Below, piece after piece: positions 1 to 9,719 of a DNA stretch of 34,189 nt (the stretch's first letter is position 1; each line of letters begins with the position of its first letter). The position numbers were made by a program, and so were the translations under genes. Source of the DNA: Chitinivibrionales bacterium (GTDB lineage Bacteria > Fibrobacterota > Chitinivibrionia > Chitinivibrionales > WJKA01); NCBI GenBank assembly GCA_014728295.1, contig WJLW01000038.1, positions 1 to 34,189 on the forward strand, in the 5' to 3' direction. The notes under the pieces were generated by a model. It had not been told where the DNA came from. It saw nothing but the letters and a program-made list of their open reading frames with translations, and made no database searches.

Positions 1-276
1 GACTATTAGCACCCTGTTGTTTCCCGCGGCAATATTGTGGCTCCAGCTTAAGGTAGAGGTGTTGGCGTTTGCACCGTCATCGCTGCTTGAATTTAAGCTG
101 ATTGCTGCGAGAGCCGGACTAATTAAACCGCCCCACGCCAATGCACACACCAGCGCACAGCGTAGTAACAAACGGGAGCTATTCAGTTTCGCAATCCTCA
201 AAAAGTTTCCGGCGTTTTGTTGTGGGACCTGTTCCCCGGTAAAAATCCGCTCCGCACGCAATCCGCGGCGAAGCAT
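1..276 (-). CDS. Secreted protein, N-terminal part (runs off the left edge)
   Basis: The minus strand is open from an ATG at 276 to the window edge (92 codons, no stop seen). A signal peptide is visible: basic residues, then a hydrophobic stretch reading LLLRCALVCALAWGG and ending in the signal peptidase I-like site SPALA-A. The mature start contains TSTLSWSHNIAAGNNRVLIV, a beta-strand motif (xLTWSHxVxxGxNRxLVV) that I know from bacterial secreted repeat proteins and cell-surface domains. The ATG at 276 has no clear ribosome binding site; a TTG at 201 lies closer to the signal peptide and could be the true start. A strong promoter sits directly upstream at 300-328. The function cannot be told from this fragment. 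Confidence 0.7.
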   Translation of the reverse strand, partial: MLRRGLRAERIFTGEQVPQQNAGNFLRIAKLNSSRLLLRCALVCALAWGGLISPALAAISLNSSSDDGANANTSTLSWSHNIAAGNNRVLIV

Positions 277-299
277 TTGTATGATAATAGGTATTATAT

Positions 300-328
300 A
301 TTATATCCGAATTTCGTCATTCTGACAA
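300..328 (-). promoter_or_regulatory. Sigma-70-type promoter of the left-edge secreted gene
   Basis: On the minus strand the -35 hexamer TTGTCA (328-323) and the -10 hexamer TATAAT (305-300) are separated by exactly 17 bp. The -10 is a perfect consensus and the -35 has one mismatch. The predicted transcription start near 293 gives a leader of about 17 nt to the ATG at 276 or about 90 nt to the TTG at 201. Confidence 0.7.
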
Positions 329-831
329 AAGGAAATTTGCAAGGCGTTGGGAATCAGGTGGTTAAGAGGGGTGATGGGGTAGAATGGAGTGATGGGGAAG
401 AATGGAGTACTGGAGTGATGGAAGGAAGAAAAATGGTAAATGCGCAATGGTTAATTGATAATTGATAATGAGTAAGAACCATGCCTGTATGCCGGTTTTG
501 GCTGACCGCTGACCTCTGGTTCCGTCTTTGCGGTTGACTCCTGTGACAACCAAGTGTCTTCGAGCCTAGAGGCGGTATGCTTCGGCGGCGCAAACAAAAT
601 AAAAGCTCCGCATACAAAGCAATGCGCGGCGCAAAGCCGGGCGGGAGCGCCGCAAAACCATTGCCGGGCGCCCGGGAACGTTTTTGCGATGTGCGGTAAC
701 AACACCGGCGGTGCACCTTTCCCTGGCCAGGTAGGCGGCATGGTCTTCTCTTCCTGCCACAACGGGGCTGCGGAAGCGCGGCTTGCTCACGAACACAGAA
801 AAACAGCGTCATGCGCAAGCATGCGATGAGA
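329..831. other. Gene-free stretch with short tandem repeats
   Basis: No ORF here has convincing coding character; those present are antisense or low-complexity. The left part (371-424) holds purine-rich 18-bp tandem repeats, followed by a short AT-rich run with ATTGATA repeated in tandem near 451-470. The right part (about 560-720) is GC-rich with many CGCCG/CGGCG words. No clear terminator for the lipoprotein gene ending at 832 was found; a CATGC/GCATG mini-hairpin near 810-825 has no T-tract. Confidence 0.4.
371..424. repeat. Imperfect 18-bp tandem repeats
   Basis: GTGATGGGGTAGAATGGA (371-388) is followed directly by GTGATGGGGAAGAATGGA (389-406), which differs at one base, then by two shortened units (GTACTGGA, GTGATGGAAG) to about 424. 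It is a purine-rich minisatellite on the plus strand. Confidence 0.7.
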
Positions 832-1413
832 TTATTCGTCGATAGGCTTGAGCTGATTGAAAACGTTTTTCATCAATTCCTGCGCTTTTTCGAGGTTGTC
901 GCGTGCGCTAAGGATATCTCCGGCGGCAAATGCAGACTTGCCCTGAGCAATTGCAGCATCGGCGGTGTCGATATCCGCAGCCATTTGTGCTATGGCCTCT
1001 CTGCCCAGCGATCGCGGCGCACGTTTGACGGATGTGCGCGTATCGGGTATCATTTCCTCGGCTGAAGCCAAGCCAGCCTCGACCTGCGCTTTCATCTCGG
1101 TTTTTGCACCCGGCGCTTCTTTTTTAAGCTCTTTGGCCAGATCTGCTGCCTGAATCAGCATTGCCTTGGCTCGCCCATAATTCCGGGTGAGAAAAAATTC
1201 CTTATTCTGAATGGAGATTTCGGTCTCGACCGCTTCGAGCGCTTTCTTTACATTTGCATAATTTTTCGGCATGTACTTTTCGGCTTCCGCCGCCTCTGCA
1301 GCCTGTAAGTCGGCTTTGGCCGCGGCAAGCTCCTCTTGGGGTGGTTTGGAACAGCCGGATAAAGCGGTGATACAGAGAACTGCAAGTGAGATAAAGCCAA
1401 TAAACTTACGCAT
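832..1413 (-). CDS. DUF4398-like lipoprotein
   Basis: 193 residues. The N-terminus is a lipoprotein signal peptide with lipobox LSGC (Cys21), so the product should be lipid-anchored in the periplasm or outer membrane. The mature part is rich in Ala, Glu and Lys and predicted almost entirely helical, with heptad-like stretches (EELAAAKADLQAAEAAEAEKY, then IAQGKSAFAAGDILSARDNL). This resembles the DUF4398 group of small alpha-helical lipoproteins, whose role is unknown. The start is well supported: GGGAG lies about 7 nt upstream of the ATG. The gene stands alone, with 450 bp of non-coding DNA upstream. The family call rests on style and length, not on a search. Confidence 0.75.
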   Translation of the reverse strand: MRKFIGFISLAVLCITALSGCSKPPQEELAAAKADLQAAEAAEAEKYMPKNYANVKKALEAVETEISIQNKEFFLTRNYGRAKAMLIQAADLAKELKKEAPGAKTEMKAQVEAGLASAEEMIPDTRTSVKRAPRSLGREAIAQMAADIDTADAAIAQGKSAFAAGDILSARDNLEKAQELMKNVFNQLKPIDE

Positions 1414-1866
1414 AGGTAAACTCCCGCGAAAAAAGTTGTTATAGGAATGCGCTATTAGTTGTGATTCATCCTGCTTATAAAAAATATATAAGTGACTTCC
1501 ATTTCAAAAAATACAGATATCCCCGCGCGCAATTTCAGGATAGCTGGTCCCGGCAGTCACTGATGAATCCTGCGGCCGGCATAGTATTTTGCCTAAGAGA
1601 TATTACCGTAGTAAGCATTAACAAGATTAAAAAAATTCGCAAAAAATAAGCATGCAGAATCATTTCGACACGTGTCTCGGGAATAAGGTATCAGGAGCTG
1701 ATTAGAGAGTAAACGGAAATCCGCATTGTCCAATACAAGGCATCCTGCAATTTCGCATCTTATAGCTTAATGCACTAAAGCAGCAAAATCATTACCATTT
1801 TCCCCCAAAATTGCGGCAAATTAGGCATGCATGAGCCAATTATCACCTATAGATCGGGGAAGAAAA
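1414..1866. other. Gene-free region between divergent genes
   Basis: About 450 bp separate the divergent lipoprotein and secreted-protein genes and must hold both promoters. It is AT-rich with several A-tracts (around 1478-1490 and 1625-1650). I found no hexamer pair good enough to call a promoter, no large palindrome and no plausible ORF. Confidence 0.4.
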
Positions 1867-3111
1867 ATGCTACGCACCTGCATTGTCTCGTTGATTACCG
1901 GCCTCACCCTCGCTGTCTCTCCAGCCCGGGCTGCTTGTCCTTCTTTTGCAAAAACCAACGGTTCCGAGGGGAGTGCATCAGATCTCCCGGATGGTTTTTT
2001 TGCCTACGGACATAACAAAAAAATCATGCTGGGATCGCTTCGCAGCAACAATGCTCAGGCGATTCCCAATGTCAGCCTGCGCGTGCACCGGATATTTATC
2101 TCCGGAGACGGCAACTGGATTCTGGTGCACGACGGCCAGAAGCTGATTATGATGAACAAAGACGGAAGCGTCAAGGAGGATGTCCCCGGATCGAGCGGTT
2201 CTGGCGGGCACATGTGCGGATTTGTGCGTAAAAGCCCGACTAATGCCATGGAAGTGTTTTACGGCCCTGACGATGGCCCGATTATGGCCAAAAAAGTGAC
2301 GGCTTCCGGCAACTTCCTGCAATTCGGCAGCGAACGGACATTAATATCGGGTATATCTTTCAATAATGGCGAAATGAGCAATCGTTCGACCTGCGTAAGC
2401 GGGAATCACCTTTTCACCGGTGTTGACGATCTTGCCACCTGGGTAACCATCCCCGATAAGGGCTCGGGTACTGCCGGTGGCGCAGAGCTGTGGACATTGC
2501 AGAATCCGCCCCAATGGAATTGCGGCTATAGCATGTCGCACGACGGATCGCTGGTCTGTTACAATCCCGGAACGAGTTGCTCGAATATACCCGGGTGCCT
2601 GCCGACAGATAACGGTGGGCATCGCGGCGTGGTAATGCTGCCTTTCTTTGAGAAAAATACCGCCGGCGCCTCACGCTGTGAAATGTATGCATCCGACAAC
2701 ATGATCAGTATCAATTTTGCCCCCACAAAGCATACCCGTAATTTCGACTGGCACATGTATCAGTGGACCAATCATCGTGAATATCTCATTTGCCGTATGA
2801 CCACCTCCTTTCCCAACTATTCCGGCAAAGGTCTCTGGGTGCTGCACTGGCCGTCAAACACCTGGACCCGCGTCAGTGATGGTACCATCGGGAGCGAAAC
2901 GTTCTATTCAGCCGCGCACATAGCGACTGCAACACCGGTGCATAAAGCTCCTACAACCGTGCACCACGCTGCAACCCCAAACCGTACGGATAGCTACCTG
3001 TATGATATTCGGGGCAGAATGATTTCACCAGGCATGCCTGAAAAGACACAACCGGCATCGGGCATAGTAATCAATCCAAATGGTGTGGCGTCGCTGCTCA
3101 GCAATCGCTAG
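1867..3111 (+). CDS. Secreted protein of unknown function with a FlgD-like/sorting-type tail
   Basis: 414 residues from the ATG at 1867, which I prefer over the upstream ATG at 1831. GGGGA lies 6 nt before it, and it begins a clean signal peptide (MLRTCIVSLITGLTLAVSPARA-A). The mature protein has many Gly, Ser, Trp and Cys residues and repeated strand patterns such as RIFISGDGNWILVHDG and YSMSHDGSLVCYN, suggesting a beta-propeller-like fold in which each blade shows 'SxDG' (inference). After a Thr/His/Pro-rich linker (about residues 355-378) the C-terminus reads SYLYDIRGRMISPG, close to the YDxxGR motif of C-terminal tail domains on secreted FCB-group proteins. A decayed piece of a paralogue (9720-9788) precedes sulfatase copy 2 just as this gene precedes copy 1, so the two genes probably form an ancestral pair. 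Confidence 0.7.
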   Translation: MLRTCIVSLITGLTLAVSPARAACPSFAKTNGSEGSASDLPDGFFAYGHNKKIMLGSLRSNNAQAIPNVSLRVHRIFISGDGNWILVHDGQKLIMMNKDGSVKEDVPGSSGSGGHMCGFVRKSPTNAMEVFYGPDDGPIMAKKVTASGNFLQFGSERTLISGISFNNGEMSNRSTCVSGNHLFTGVDDLATWVTIPDKGSGTAGGAELWTLQNPPQWNCGYSMSHDGSLVCYNPGTSCSNIPGCLPTDNGGHRGVVMLPFFEKNTAGASRCEMYASDNMISINFAPTKHTRNFDWHMYQWTNHREYLICRMTTSFPNYSGKGLWVLHWPSNTWTRVSDGTIGSETFYSAAHIATATPVHKAPTTVHHAATPNRTDSYLYDIRGRMISPGMPEKTQPASGIVINPNGVASLLSNR

Positions 3112-3331
3112 AGTCCGCTGCGACAGCAATTGCCTGCGGCCGGATTATTATCTGGCCGATAAGGCCGACATGCTCCGCGATGATTGCCGGCAACGGATGG
3201 TGGCGGCGTAAGGAAAGGAGGGTAGAATAACAGCTATTCAGCGCAGATGTGAAAAAACACAACAAGCACAGATATATTCATAACCGAGGATAGGCTTTAT
3301 TCATGAGCGACAATTCCTTTTTTTGAAATCG

Positions 3332-4716
3332 CAAAAAGCTATTTTGATGAAAACCTTATGAAAAAACCGAACATCATTACCATCATCACACACGATACCG
3401 GCCGGCATTTTGGCTGTTACGGCAAACCGGGCGTCTATACACCGGCCATCGACAGCATTGCCAACGACGGGGTTTGCTTGACAAATCTCTTTGCAACATC
3501 GTCAATCTGTTCTCCCAGTCGCGGCTCCCTCTTTACTGGCAGCTATCCGCAATCCAACGGCCTGATTGGACTGGCCGGAAGTATCTGGCAGTGGGAACTC
3601 AACGATCGTTCGCAGCATCTTGCATCACTGCTGGGCACTGCAGGCTACAATTCGATATTATTCGGGCTGCAGCACGAAACGGCGAACGAAAATGTTTCGC
3701 ACCTCGGCTTTAGCGAATGGCGCTGTCCGCACCCGGTGGAAACCAATTACGATCAGCACAAAAACAAGCCTGATGCAATTGCCATCAGTAAATGCGTTGC
3801 TGATTTTATAAGGTCGTACACACATCGGGATACGCCTTTTTATGCACAAGTCGGCTTCTTCGAAACACACTGGCCCTATGATTTACTGGGGGCCCAAACC
3901 GTCGACTATGACTCAATCTGGGTTCCCCCCTATGCCGATGACAATGGTACCACTCGCCGGCATATGGCCCAATTGCTGGGATCGATTCGGACCGTCGATG
4001 CAGGCGTCAACCTTATTCTCGATGCACTGCGTACAAGCGGTCTGGAGCAGGATACGCTGGTGATCTTCACCGCCGATCATGGGTTCGAGTTGCCGGGCGG
4101 TCCAGCACATGCCCGTGCAAAATGGTCGATGTTTGATCCGGGGCTGGAGATTGCCTGCCTGATGCGCTGGCCCGCCGGCACTATCGGTGGCGGCCGGATG
4201 ATTAACGCACTCCTCAGCAATGTCGATATCCTGCCGACGGTTTGTGACCTGATTAATATTGACATACCGGATTATGTCGATGGAAAAAGCTTCTCCAGCC
4301 AAATCACCTCCCCCGGCTCCAAAGCTTCACAAATGCGAGATACGGTTTACGCCCTTTTTGTCAATGGCGGCAGATATATGGCCCGCACATCCGAATATAA
4401 AATCATCCTTAATTTCAATGAAGGCTTCGCCGACAGGAGTAATACCAGGCCACAACCGGTAATCGAGCTGTACGATCTCCAGAATGATCCGCTCGAACTG
4501 TACAATGTCGACGGCAAACCTTCGTACAAACTCGCCTGTGCCGATATGAGCAAGCGTCTGTGGCGCTGGCTTGAGGATGTTGACGACCCGATTCTGCACG
4601 GCCCCGTACCAACACCCACATACAATAAAGCGATTCGTGAGTACCGGCAGTTTCGGCGGCGATAGCTGCATGATGCTTGACATTATAGGGAATTTTTTGC
4701 GCTGCAGGGGTGTCGT
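3332..4716 (+). repeat. Duplicated sulfatase unit, copy 1
   Basis: This 1385-bp segment matches 9829-11213 without any length difference. Similarity starts at CAAAAAGCTATTTTGA, 26 bp before the ATG, and ends 51 bp past the stop codon at GGGGTGTCGT. Identity is uneven: near-perfect over about 3412-3613 and over the last ~100 bp including the non-coding tail, lower in the middle. Confidence 0.9.
3358..4665 (+). CDS. Sulfatase, copy 1 (formylglycine-dependent, SGSH-like HDTGR subgroup)
   Basis: 435 residues, the usual size of a type I sulfatase. The maturation signature CSPSR (Cys51-Arg55) is intact; this Cys is oxidised to formylglycine in the family. Metal and active-site elements are in order: His12-Asp13 in THDTGRHFGCYG, His in FFETHWPYD, Asp-His in TADHGFELPGG, and Lys in ARAKWSMFDPG. 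The HDTGR form near the N-terminus resembles bacterial relatives of heparan N-sulfatase; substrate is unknown but probably a sulfated sugar. There is no signal peptide, so it would act in the cytoplasm or leave by another route. No clear ribosome binding site is seen; instead a mini-ORF (ATGAAAACCTTATGA, 3347-3361) overlaps the start codon. No sulfatase-maturing enzyme lies in the window. Confidence 0.92.
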   Translation: MKKPNIITIITHDTGRHFGCYGKPGVYTPAIDSIANDGVCLTNLFATSSICSPSRGSLFTGSYPQSNGLIGLAGSIWQWELNDRSQHLASLLGTAGYNSILFGLQHETANENVSHLGFSEWRCPHPVETNYDQHKNKPDAIAISKCVADFIRSYTHRDTPFYAQVGFFETHWPYDLLGAQTVDYDSIWVPPYADDNGTTRRHMAQLLGSIRTVDAGVNLILDALRTSGLEQDTLVIFTADHGFELPGGPAHARAKWSMFDPGLEIACLMRWPAGTIGGGRMINALLSNVDILPTVCDLINIDIPDYVDGKSFSSQITSPGSKASQMRDTVYALFVNGGRYMARTSEYKIILNFNEGFADRSNTRPQPVIELYDLQNDPLELYNVDGKPSYKLACADMSKRLWRWLEDVDDPILHGPVPTPTYNKAIREYRQFRRR

Positions 4717-4746
4717 TGGCATTTTGTTTTGATTAATGGCAGCCAA

Positions 4747-7700
4747 CTACCGATATTCATACGCACCGGCGTCGTAAGCTCCAGCAGTCGGTCCTGCATA
4801 TCCTGTTATATCAGATAGATATGTAGGAGTCCCGCCGCCAAGATTCCTGCTTTCTTGCAGTGCCAGAAAATCATTTGGCGTGCGGTTGAAAACAGGAGTA
4901 CCTCCTGATTCGGTCCGTTTGAAAAGTGGTTCTGTATCACTTATTATGCTGATGTGACCAATAGGTAATGATGGTATATCAAGATTCGTGGTTCCATTCT
5001 TAATAACACAATAAGAAAGATACATGTTCTCGAAAGTGCTCTTGATAATCTGAGTCATGCCATCGTTAGTCGGTGAGCGGTCCAGCCAGAATATTGATTT
5101 CTCTATTCGCAACAAGCTATCAGTATGCAGGTAACTGGGCCCGACATTAATGCAATATTCACCATTATTGTAAAAGGTGTTACGCTCCAAAACAAACTCG
5201 GCAGCAGAGCCTCTAATCGTGACGCCACTCCAGTAAGCACCCTGTACCGGATCGTTCTCCATAAAAACCGATGAGAAAATGTGAACATAGTCTGCATGAA
5301 CTGCTCTGATCCAACCCGCATCATTTAAATTATTGTAAAACACGCAACGCTTGATATTGGCTTTTGACCCGGGTTTATATATCCTTATTCCATATTGTGC
5401 TTCGATGTTTGTGAAAGTGCAGGCGTTAAGCTCAAGATATCCGGCGCTGTCCATGATTACCCTACCCACATATCCCGCACCCTCAAAAGCGCAATCATCA
5501 AATATCATAGAGCTGTTCGGACGCGAGGTGATGTAATAGTGACCACCGTCAACCTCAAAATTGCAATTTGACATTCGTAAATCAACGTCGGTGTGTATAT
5601 ATACAGCGGTGTTCAGTTTGTTTATAATATTAAACCCATCGATTCTTACTGAATTGTGAACTCGTATCAGTGTATCTGAATTAACGAACTGAGCCAATTG
5701 ATCGTCAAGAGTAGTCACATTGGCTTCTCTGTCGCGCTGCGAACTGTCCGTTTCTGTTCCTGCAAATCCACCCGACACCTGAGACGGCGCGTCAAAGGTG
5801 TATGCAGATGCCTGCTGGGTACCCGGCTTATAGGTCCCCGCAGCAACCCATATGCGTTTTGCCGCATCAGACACATCGATTGCCGGTTGCAGATTGTCAA
5901 AGGCCGTTGCCCAGGAAGTACCGTCCCCGTTAGAGACGCCCTGTTTTACAAATATGATATTTGGCCGGTGATATACAGTTAACGCAGCGGTACCTTCATT
6001 GCCAACACTATCTAAAGCTCGGATAGTCAAATCATTCCGCCCTTCGCTGAGCTGCACCAGCGTATCCAGGTCCGTTCCATCGGCGGTAAAAGAGACTGTT
6101 ACCGAAGAATTGCTGGTAACATGACTATTCCCGGGTTCGCTTATTGTAATAACAGGTGCTTGTGTATCTCTGTTTACGGTAATGGATGCGCTGACCGTAT
6201 TCCCGCAGGCATCGGTATGGCTGCGAGTGATCGTATTTGCTCCCTCGTTGGCAAGCGTCTCGGATGTCTGGTCAATCTGAGTTGCCCCATTAACCGTCCA
6301 TGTGACTGTAATGGTGTTTTGGCTGGTGGCACCGTTATCCGAAGGTGATGTTATTGCAACAACCGGCAGTGCATCGGTAGTCGCAGTCGCTTCGCTGCTC
6401 TGCCCCGATAATCCGGAAGCGTTAGCCGCCTCTACTTTGTAGTACCAGGATTGCGAAGCTGAAAGACCGTTGTGAGTGTAGGTATTACTGGTTGTGCTGT
6501 CAAACAGGGAATAGGGACCTGTGGCACTAGTTGCCTGGTAGAGATAATACTGTGCAGCACCAACTGCCGCACTCCAGCTTAGCTCGATTGCGCAGGTAGA
6601 TTGTGCTGTTGCGGTCAGTCCTGTTGGAACTGCCGGACGGGTAATCACCGATGCACTATCCGCTGCAATGCCGCTGATATTGTAAGCGGTAACTTTGCAC
6701 CAGTAAGTTGTACCACTGTTTAAACCGGTAATAGTGGTGTCGGTGCCGCCCACACGCGCAAGCCGGCTCGTAATAGCACTCTGGGATGTCCCATAGAGCA
6801 CAACAATCGAATCGGCTGTAACACTCTGCCAGAAAAGGCTTATGCTGCTCGATGAAGGCGATGAAATAGCGGCAATCGACGGTGTGCCGGGCGCAGATAC
6901 CCAGGTAATTGCCGAGGCCGGGTCAGACTGAGCTGAAACGCCGCCTTCATTGGCTGCAGCTACAGTATAGGAATAATCGGTATTAGCCAGGAGCCCTGTA
7001 TTGGTATAGCCGGTGACGGTCCCTGTTACCTCGGCAATATAGTCATACGTGCCGCTGTTCAGCCGGTAAATAATATATCGATCCGCTCCGGCATTCGCAC
7101 TCCAGCTCAACCGGACCGAACTTGCACTCAGTGCTTCAGCAGAAAGGCCTGAGGGCTTTTCGGGGCGGGTAAATGTTGAGCAGATTGCCGATAAAGCAGT
7201 ACCACCGGCATTATAGGCCACGACCTGGTAACGATATTTGGTGGATGCGCTTAAACCGGTATTGGTATACTCCTGCACCGTTGTTGCCGCAGTATGGACT
7301 GTATCCCAGCTTCCGCTTGCGCCGGCACGAATAAGCTTATATCCTTCAGCTTCGTTCGCTGCACTCCAGTTGATTCGTATTGATGAATCTGAAAGACTGG
7401 TTGCACTGACTGTTGCCGGTGCCGACGGCGGTGCAACAAGCGTGGTCGCAGAATCGACATCCGACGTATCGGAATCGCCGGCGCTGTTACGCGCGATTAC
7501 CGCATAGAAGTATGTATTGCCTGCATATAGATCACCCTTGACACAAAACGAATCGGCGGTTAGTGCCGCAGAATCAAATGGCCCGTCTGCGGTCAGTGCC
7601 TGAAGCACTACATATGCTTCGGCCAGGGAAGCCCGATTCCAGCTTATAAGGATGCTGTCATGGAAGCGCGCTGTTGCGCTGACGCCGGTTGGAGCTGACG

Positions 7701-9513
7701 GCGCCTGGAGCGGGGGATCATCTGTTGTGGTCGAGCAGATATCAGACTCTGAGCTTCCGCCTGCATTGACTGCCTTTATCTTGTAGATAAACTGCGTGCC
7801 GGCAGACAGCCCGTTGGCATCGGTTATACTCAGCAATGACGTTGAGTCGATCGGATTAAATGTGCCGTCAGCGCTTGATGCGCGCAACAGAATGTATTGT
7901 TCTGCCCGGAACGCTGTATCCCAGTCGATAAACACCGATGACGACGAAAGTGGATATATCGTATCGATTACCGGTTTTTCCGGAGGCAACGGCAACGTCC
8001 GGGCAGAATCGAACGATGAAAAATCGGACAATGCACCAGTTGTATCATGCGCACGTACTTTGAAATAGTAGATCGAATCGGCGCCGAGTCCGCCAACAGT
8101 GTGGGTGGTATCGCCTGATGAAGCAACTGAATCGTAGCTGCCGGTTTCCGAAATGCTCCGGTAAATGATATAGCCGGCTGAACCATCGATTGCACGCCAG
8201 ATAATTTGAATTTCGCTGGAAGATACCGTCGATGCAACAACCCCTTCCGGCGCACCCAGTAACGGTGAAACAGCCTGGCATGCTGGTGTTGTTGCGGATA
8301 CCGCTTCAGAGGGCTGTGAAATATCACCAATTGAAGTAATCGCGATTATTCTGAAAGCGTATGATGTGGAATTGTTGAGCATCCCGATCGTTCGTCCTGC
8401 CGAAGCGGACGAATCGATCAGTTGCATGCTGTCGTTTGCATCGACAACCTGATATATGTTGTATCGTAGCGCGCCTCCAACGGCAGACCAGCTCAGCGAG
8501 GCCGTTGAGCACGTTGGAGCAGTTGCTGCAAGGTCGCGGGGCGTTGAAGGACGGGTGCGAACGGTCAACTGTGCAACCGAGTCTGACCGGCCGAAACAGT
8601 TCACTGCATTTACCGTAATCAGGTAAGCGGTATTCGCCTCAAGGCTGTCTAGCGGGAAAACGGTTGTATCGCATGAAACCGAAGTATCGAATGATGAGTC
8701 GTGAGCCGGACGCCACTTTAACAGATAGTAATCTGCTAATTCTGCAGCCGGCCAGGTGAGTGACAGGGAGTCCTCACTTCGGAATGAAGCATCAAGTCCT
8801 GCCGGGGCTTGCGGTTTACCGCCGTTCCAGGCAATTTTCAGATCCTGTTCCGCCCTGTTACCGGCAATTGCCGAATCGACAGCTTTGACACGATAGGTCT
8901 GCAATTCGGTAAGCGGATCATGCAGCACCGTGCTGAAATAATCCTGCGTACCACGAATAAGTGTGATTGTGTCATTGCCGCTAGTGATAGTTACCTCAGC
9001 CACACCGCTGGAATCGGTTACCTGGAGCCTTAGAGAAAGACTGCAGGCAGAAGTGCCTATCGAATCGGTCGACGGGCTGACCAGTGTAATTGCTGGAGGC
9101 ATAATGTCGGGAATTGGTGTTATGACTACTCTGGCAGAGTGCTTTTTAATCATGCCATTGGTTAGAAAAACCTCGATTTCAAATAATTTCGTTCCCGGAT
9201 TGCTCAGCAATAGTTCACCATTCATAGTCTCATCCACATTGCTGTGAACGACGCGCTTTTGATCTGTGCCGGACACCGAATCTTTCACCAGAATTACAAT
9301 GGAATCGATATGTTGCGGTAACAAAACCTCAAATTTATAACTGATTGCATCGCCTTCGGTTTGCGTTTTGATATCCAACGCAATTTCAGCATCGGCGTAG
9401 GAGGGGTCATCTGTTGGATTCTGGGGATTCGTACAAAACAGAACAAGAATACAGCAAAAGATCAATATTGAAACAACAATCGACAATTGCTTGAAATTCA
9501 CTCTTTTTTCCAT
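4747..9513 (-). CDS. Giant surface protein: nine Fn3 domains, Ig-like domains and C-terminal beta-helix
   Basis: 1588 residues. An N-terminal hydrophobic segment (about residues 10-27) ends at Cys27 in LVLFC, an imperfect lipobox, so it is exported and perhaps lipid-anchored. Then come two beta-sandwich/Ig-like domains (to about 230), nine consecutive fibronectin type III domains (about 232-1070; each shows the xLxWSAxxGAxxYxxY and GLxAxTxYxYxVxAxNxxG patterns), two more Ig-like domains, and from about 1185 a parallel beta-helix region opening with IFVKQGVSNGDGTSWATAF. The last residues, GPTAGAYDAGAYEYR, match the 'choice-of-anchor' type end of such proteins. The likely role is adhesion or carbohydrate interaction at the cell surface. 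It lies antisense between the two sulfatase copies. AGGATG lies upstream of the ATG at moderate spacing. Confidence 0.88.
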   Translation of the reverse strand: MEKRVNFKQLSIVVSILIFCCILVLFCTNPQNPTDDPSYADAEIALDIKTQTEGDAISYKFEVLLPQHIDSIVILVKDSVSGTDQKRVVHSNVDETMNGELLLSNPGTKLFEIEVFLTNGMIKKHSARVVITPIPDIMPPAITLVSPSTDSIGTSACSLSLRLQVTDSSGVAEVTITSGNDTITLIRGTQDYFSTVLHDPLTELQTYRVKAVDSAIAGNRAEQDLKIAWNGGKPQAPAGLDASFRSEDSLSLTWPAAELADYYLLKWRPAHDSSFDTSVSCDTTVFPLDSLEANTAYLITVNAVNCFGRSDSVAQLTVRTRPSTPRDLAATAPTCSTASLSWSAVGGALRYNIYQVVDANDSMQLIDSSASAGRTIGMLNNSTSYAFRIIAITSIGDISQPSEAVSATTPACQAVSPLLGAPEGVVASTVSSSEIQIIWRAIDGSAGYIIYRSISETGSYDSVASSGDTTHTVGGLGADSIYYFKVRAHDTTGALSDFSSFDSARTLPLPPEKPVIDTIYPLSSSSVFIDWDTAFRAEQYILLRASSADGTFNPIDSTSLLSITDANGLSAGTQFIYKIKAVNAGGSSESDICSTTTDDPPLQAPSAPTGVSATARFHDSILISWNRASLAEAYVVLQALTADGPFDSAALTADSFCVKGDLYAGNTYFYAVIARNSAGDSDTSDVDSATTLVAPPSAPATVSATSLSDSSIRINWSAANEAEGYKLIRAGASGSWDTVHTAATTVQEYTNTGLSASTKYRYQVVAYNAGGTALSAICSTFTRPEKPSGLSAEALSASSVRLSWSANAGADRYIIYRLNSGTYDYIAEVTGTVTGYTNTGLLANTDYSYTVAAANEGGVSAQSDPASAITWVSAPGTPSIAAISSPSSSSISLFWQSVTADSIVVLYGTSQSAITSRLARVGGTDTTITGLNSGTTYWCKVTAYNISGIAADSASVITRPAVPTGLTATAQSTCAIELSWSAAVGAAQYYLYQATSATGPYSLFDSTTSNTYTHNGLSASQSWYYKVEAANASGLSGQSSEATATTDALPVVAITSPSDNGATSQNTITVTWTVNGATQIDQTSETLANEGANTITRSHTDACGNTVSASITVNRDTQAPVITISEPGNSHVTSNSSVTVSFTADGTDLDTLVQLSEGRNDLTIRALDSVGNEGTAALTVYHRPNIIFVKQGVSNGDGTSWATAFDNLQPAIDVSDAAKRIWVAAGTYKPGTQQASAYTFDAPSQVSGGFAGTETDSSQRDREANVTTLDDQLAQFVNSDTLIRVHNSVRIDGFNIINKLNTAVYIHTDVDLRMSNCNFEVDGGHYYITSRPNSSMIFDDCAFEGAGYVGRVIMDSAGYLELNACTFTNIEAQYGIRIYKPGSKANIKRCVFYNNLNDAGWIRAVHADYVHIFSSVFMENDPVQGAYWSGVTIRGSAAEFVLERNTFYNNGEYCINVGPSYLHTDSLLRIEKSIFWLDRSPTNDGMTQIIKSTFENMYLSYCVIKNGTTNLDIPSLPIGHISIISDTEPLFKRTESGGTPVFNRTPNDFLALQESRNLGGGTPTYLSDITGYAGPTAGAYDAGAYEYR

Positions 9514-9719
9514 AACTATTTCATCCTGTTATTTGCTCGATGTCCATTTGCGGTTTGCATCAAGTATCATTTCTCTAATTAAGATAGAACATTAGATTTT
9601 CGCGCCAAATGAGAAGAGCCGGACTATTCATCCAGATAATTAAAATTCAAAATACTATACCGCAAAAAAAAAGTTACCAAAATTTAACATTGCAGGTTTA
9701 ACCGCTTAGATTGGGATGG
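9514..9719. other. Gene-free region upstream of the Fn3 gene
   Basis: About 205 bp, AT-rich, with a run of nine A residues near 9665-9673. No ORF with coding character. It must contain the promoter of the minus-strand Fn3 gene, but no convincing hexamer pair was found. Homology to the 426-codon secreted gene begins at its right edge. Confidence 0.35.

Noticed and set aside
371..424. CRISPR array
   Set aside because: The 18-bp units are contiguous with no unique spacers.
354..829. Overlapping ORFs of 60-154 codons on both strands
   Set aside because: Low-complexity or Arg/Pro-rich readings with no ribosome binding site or family resemblance.
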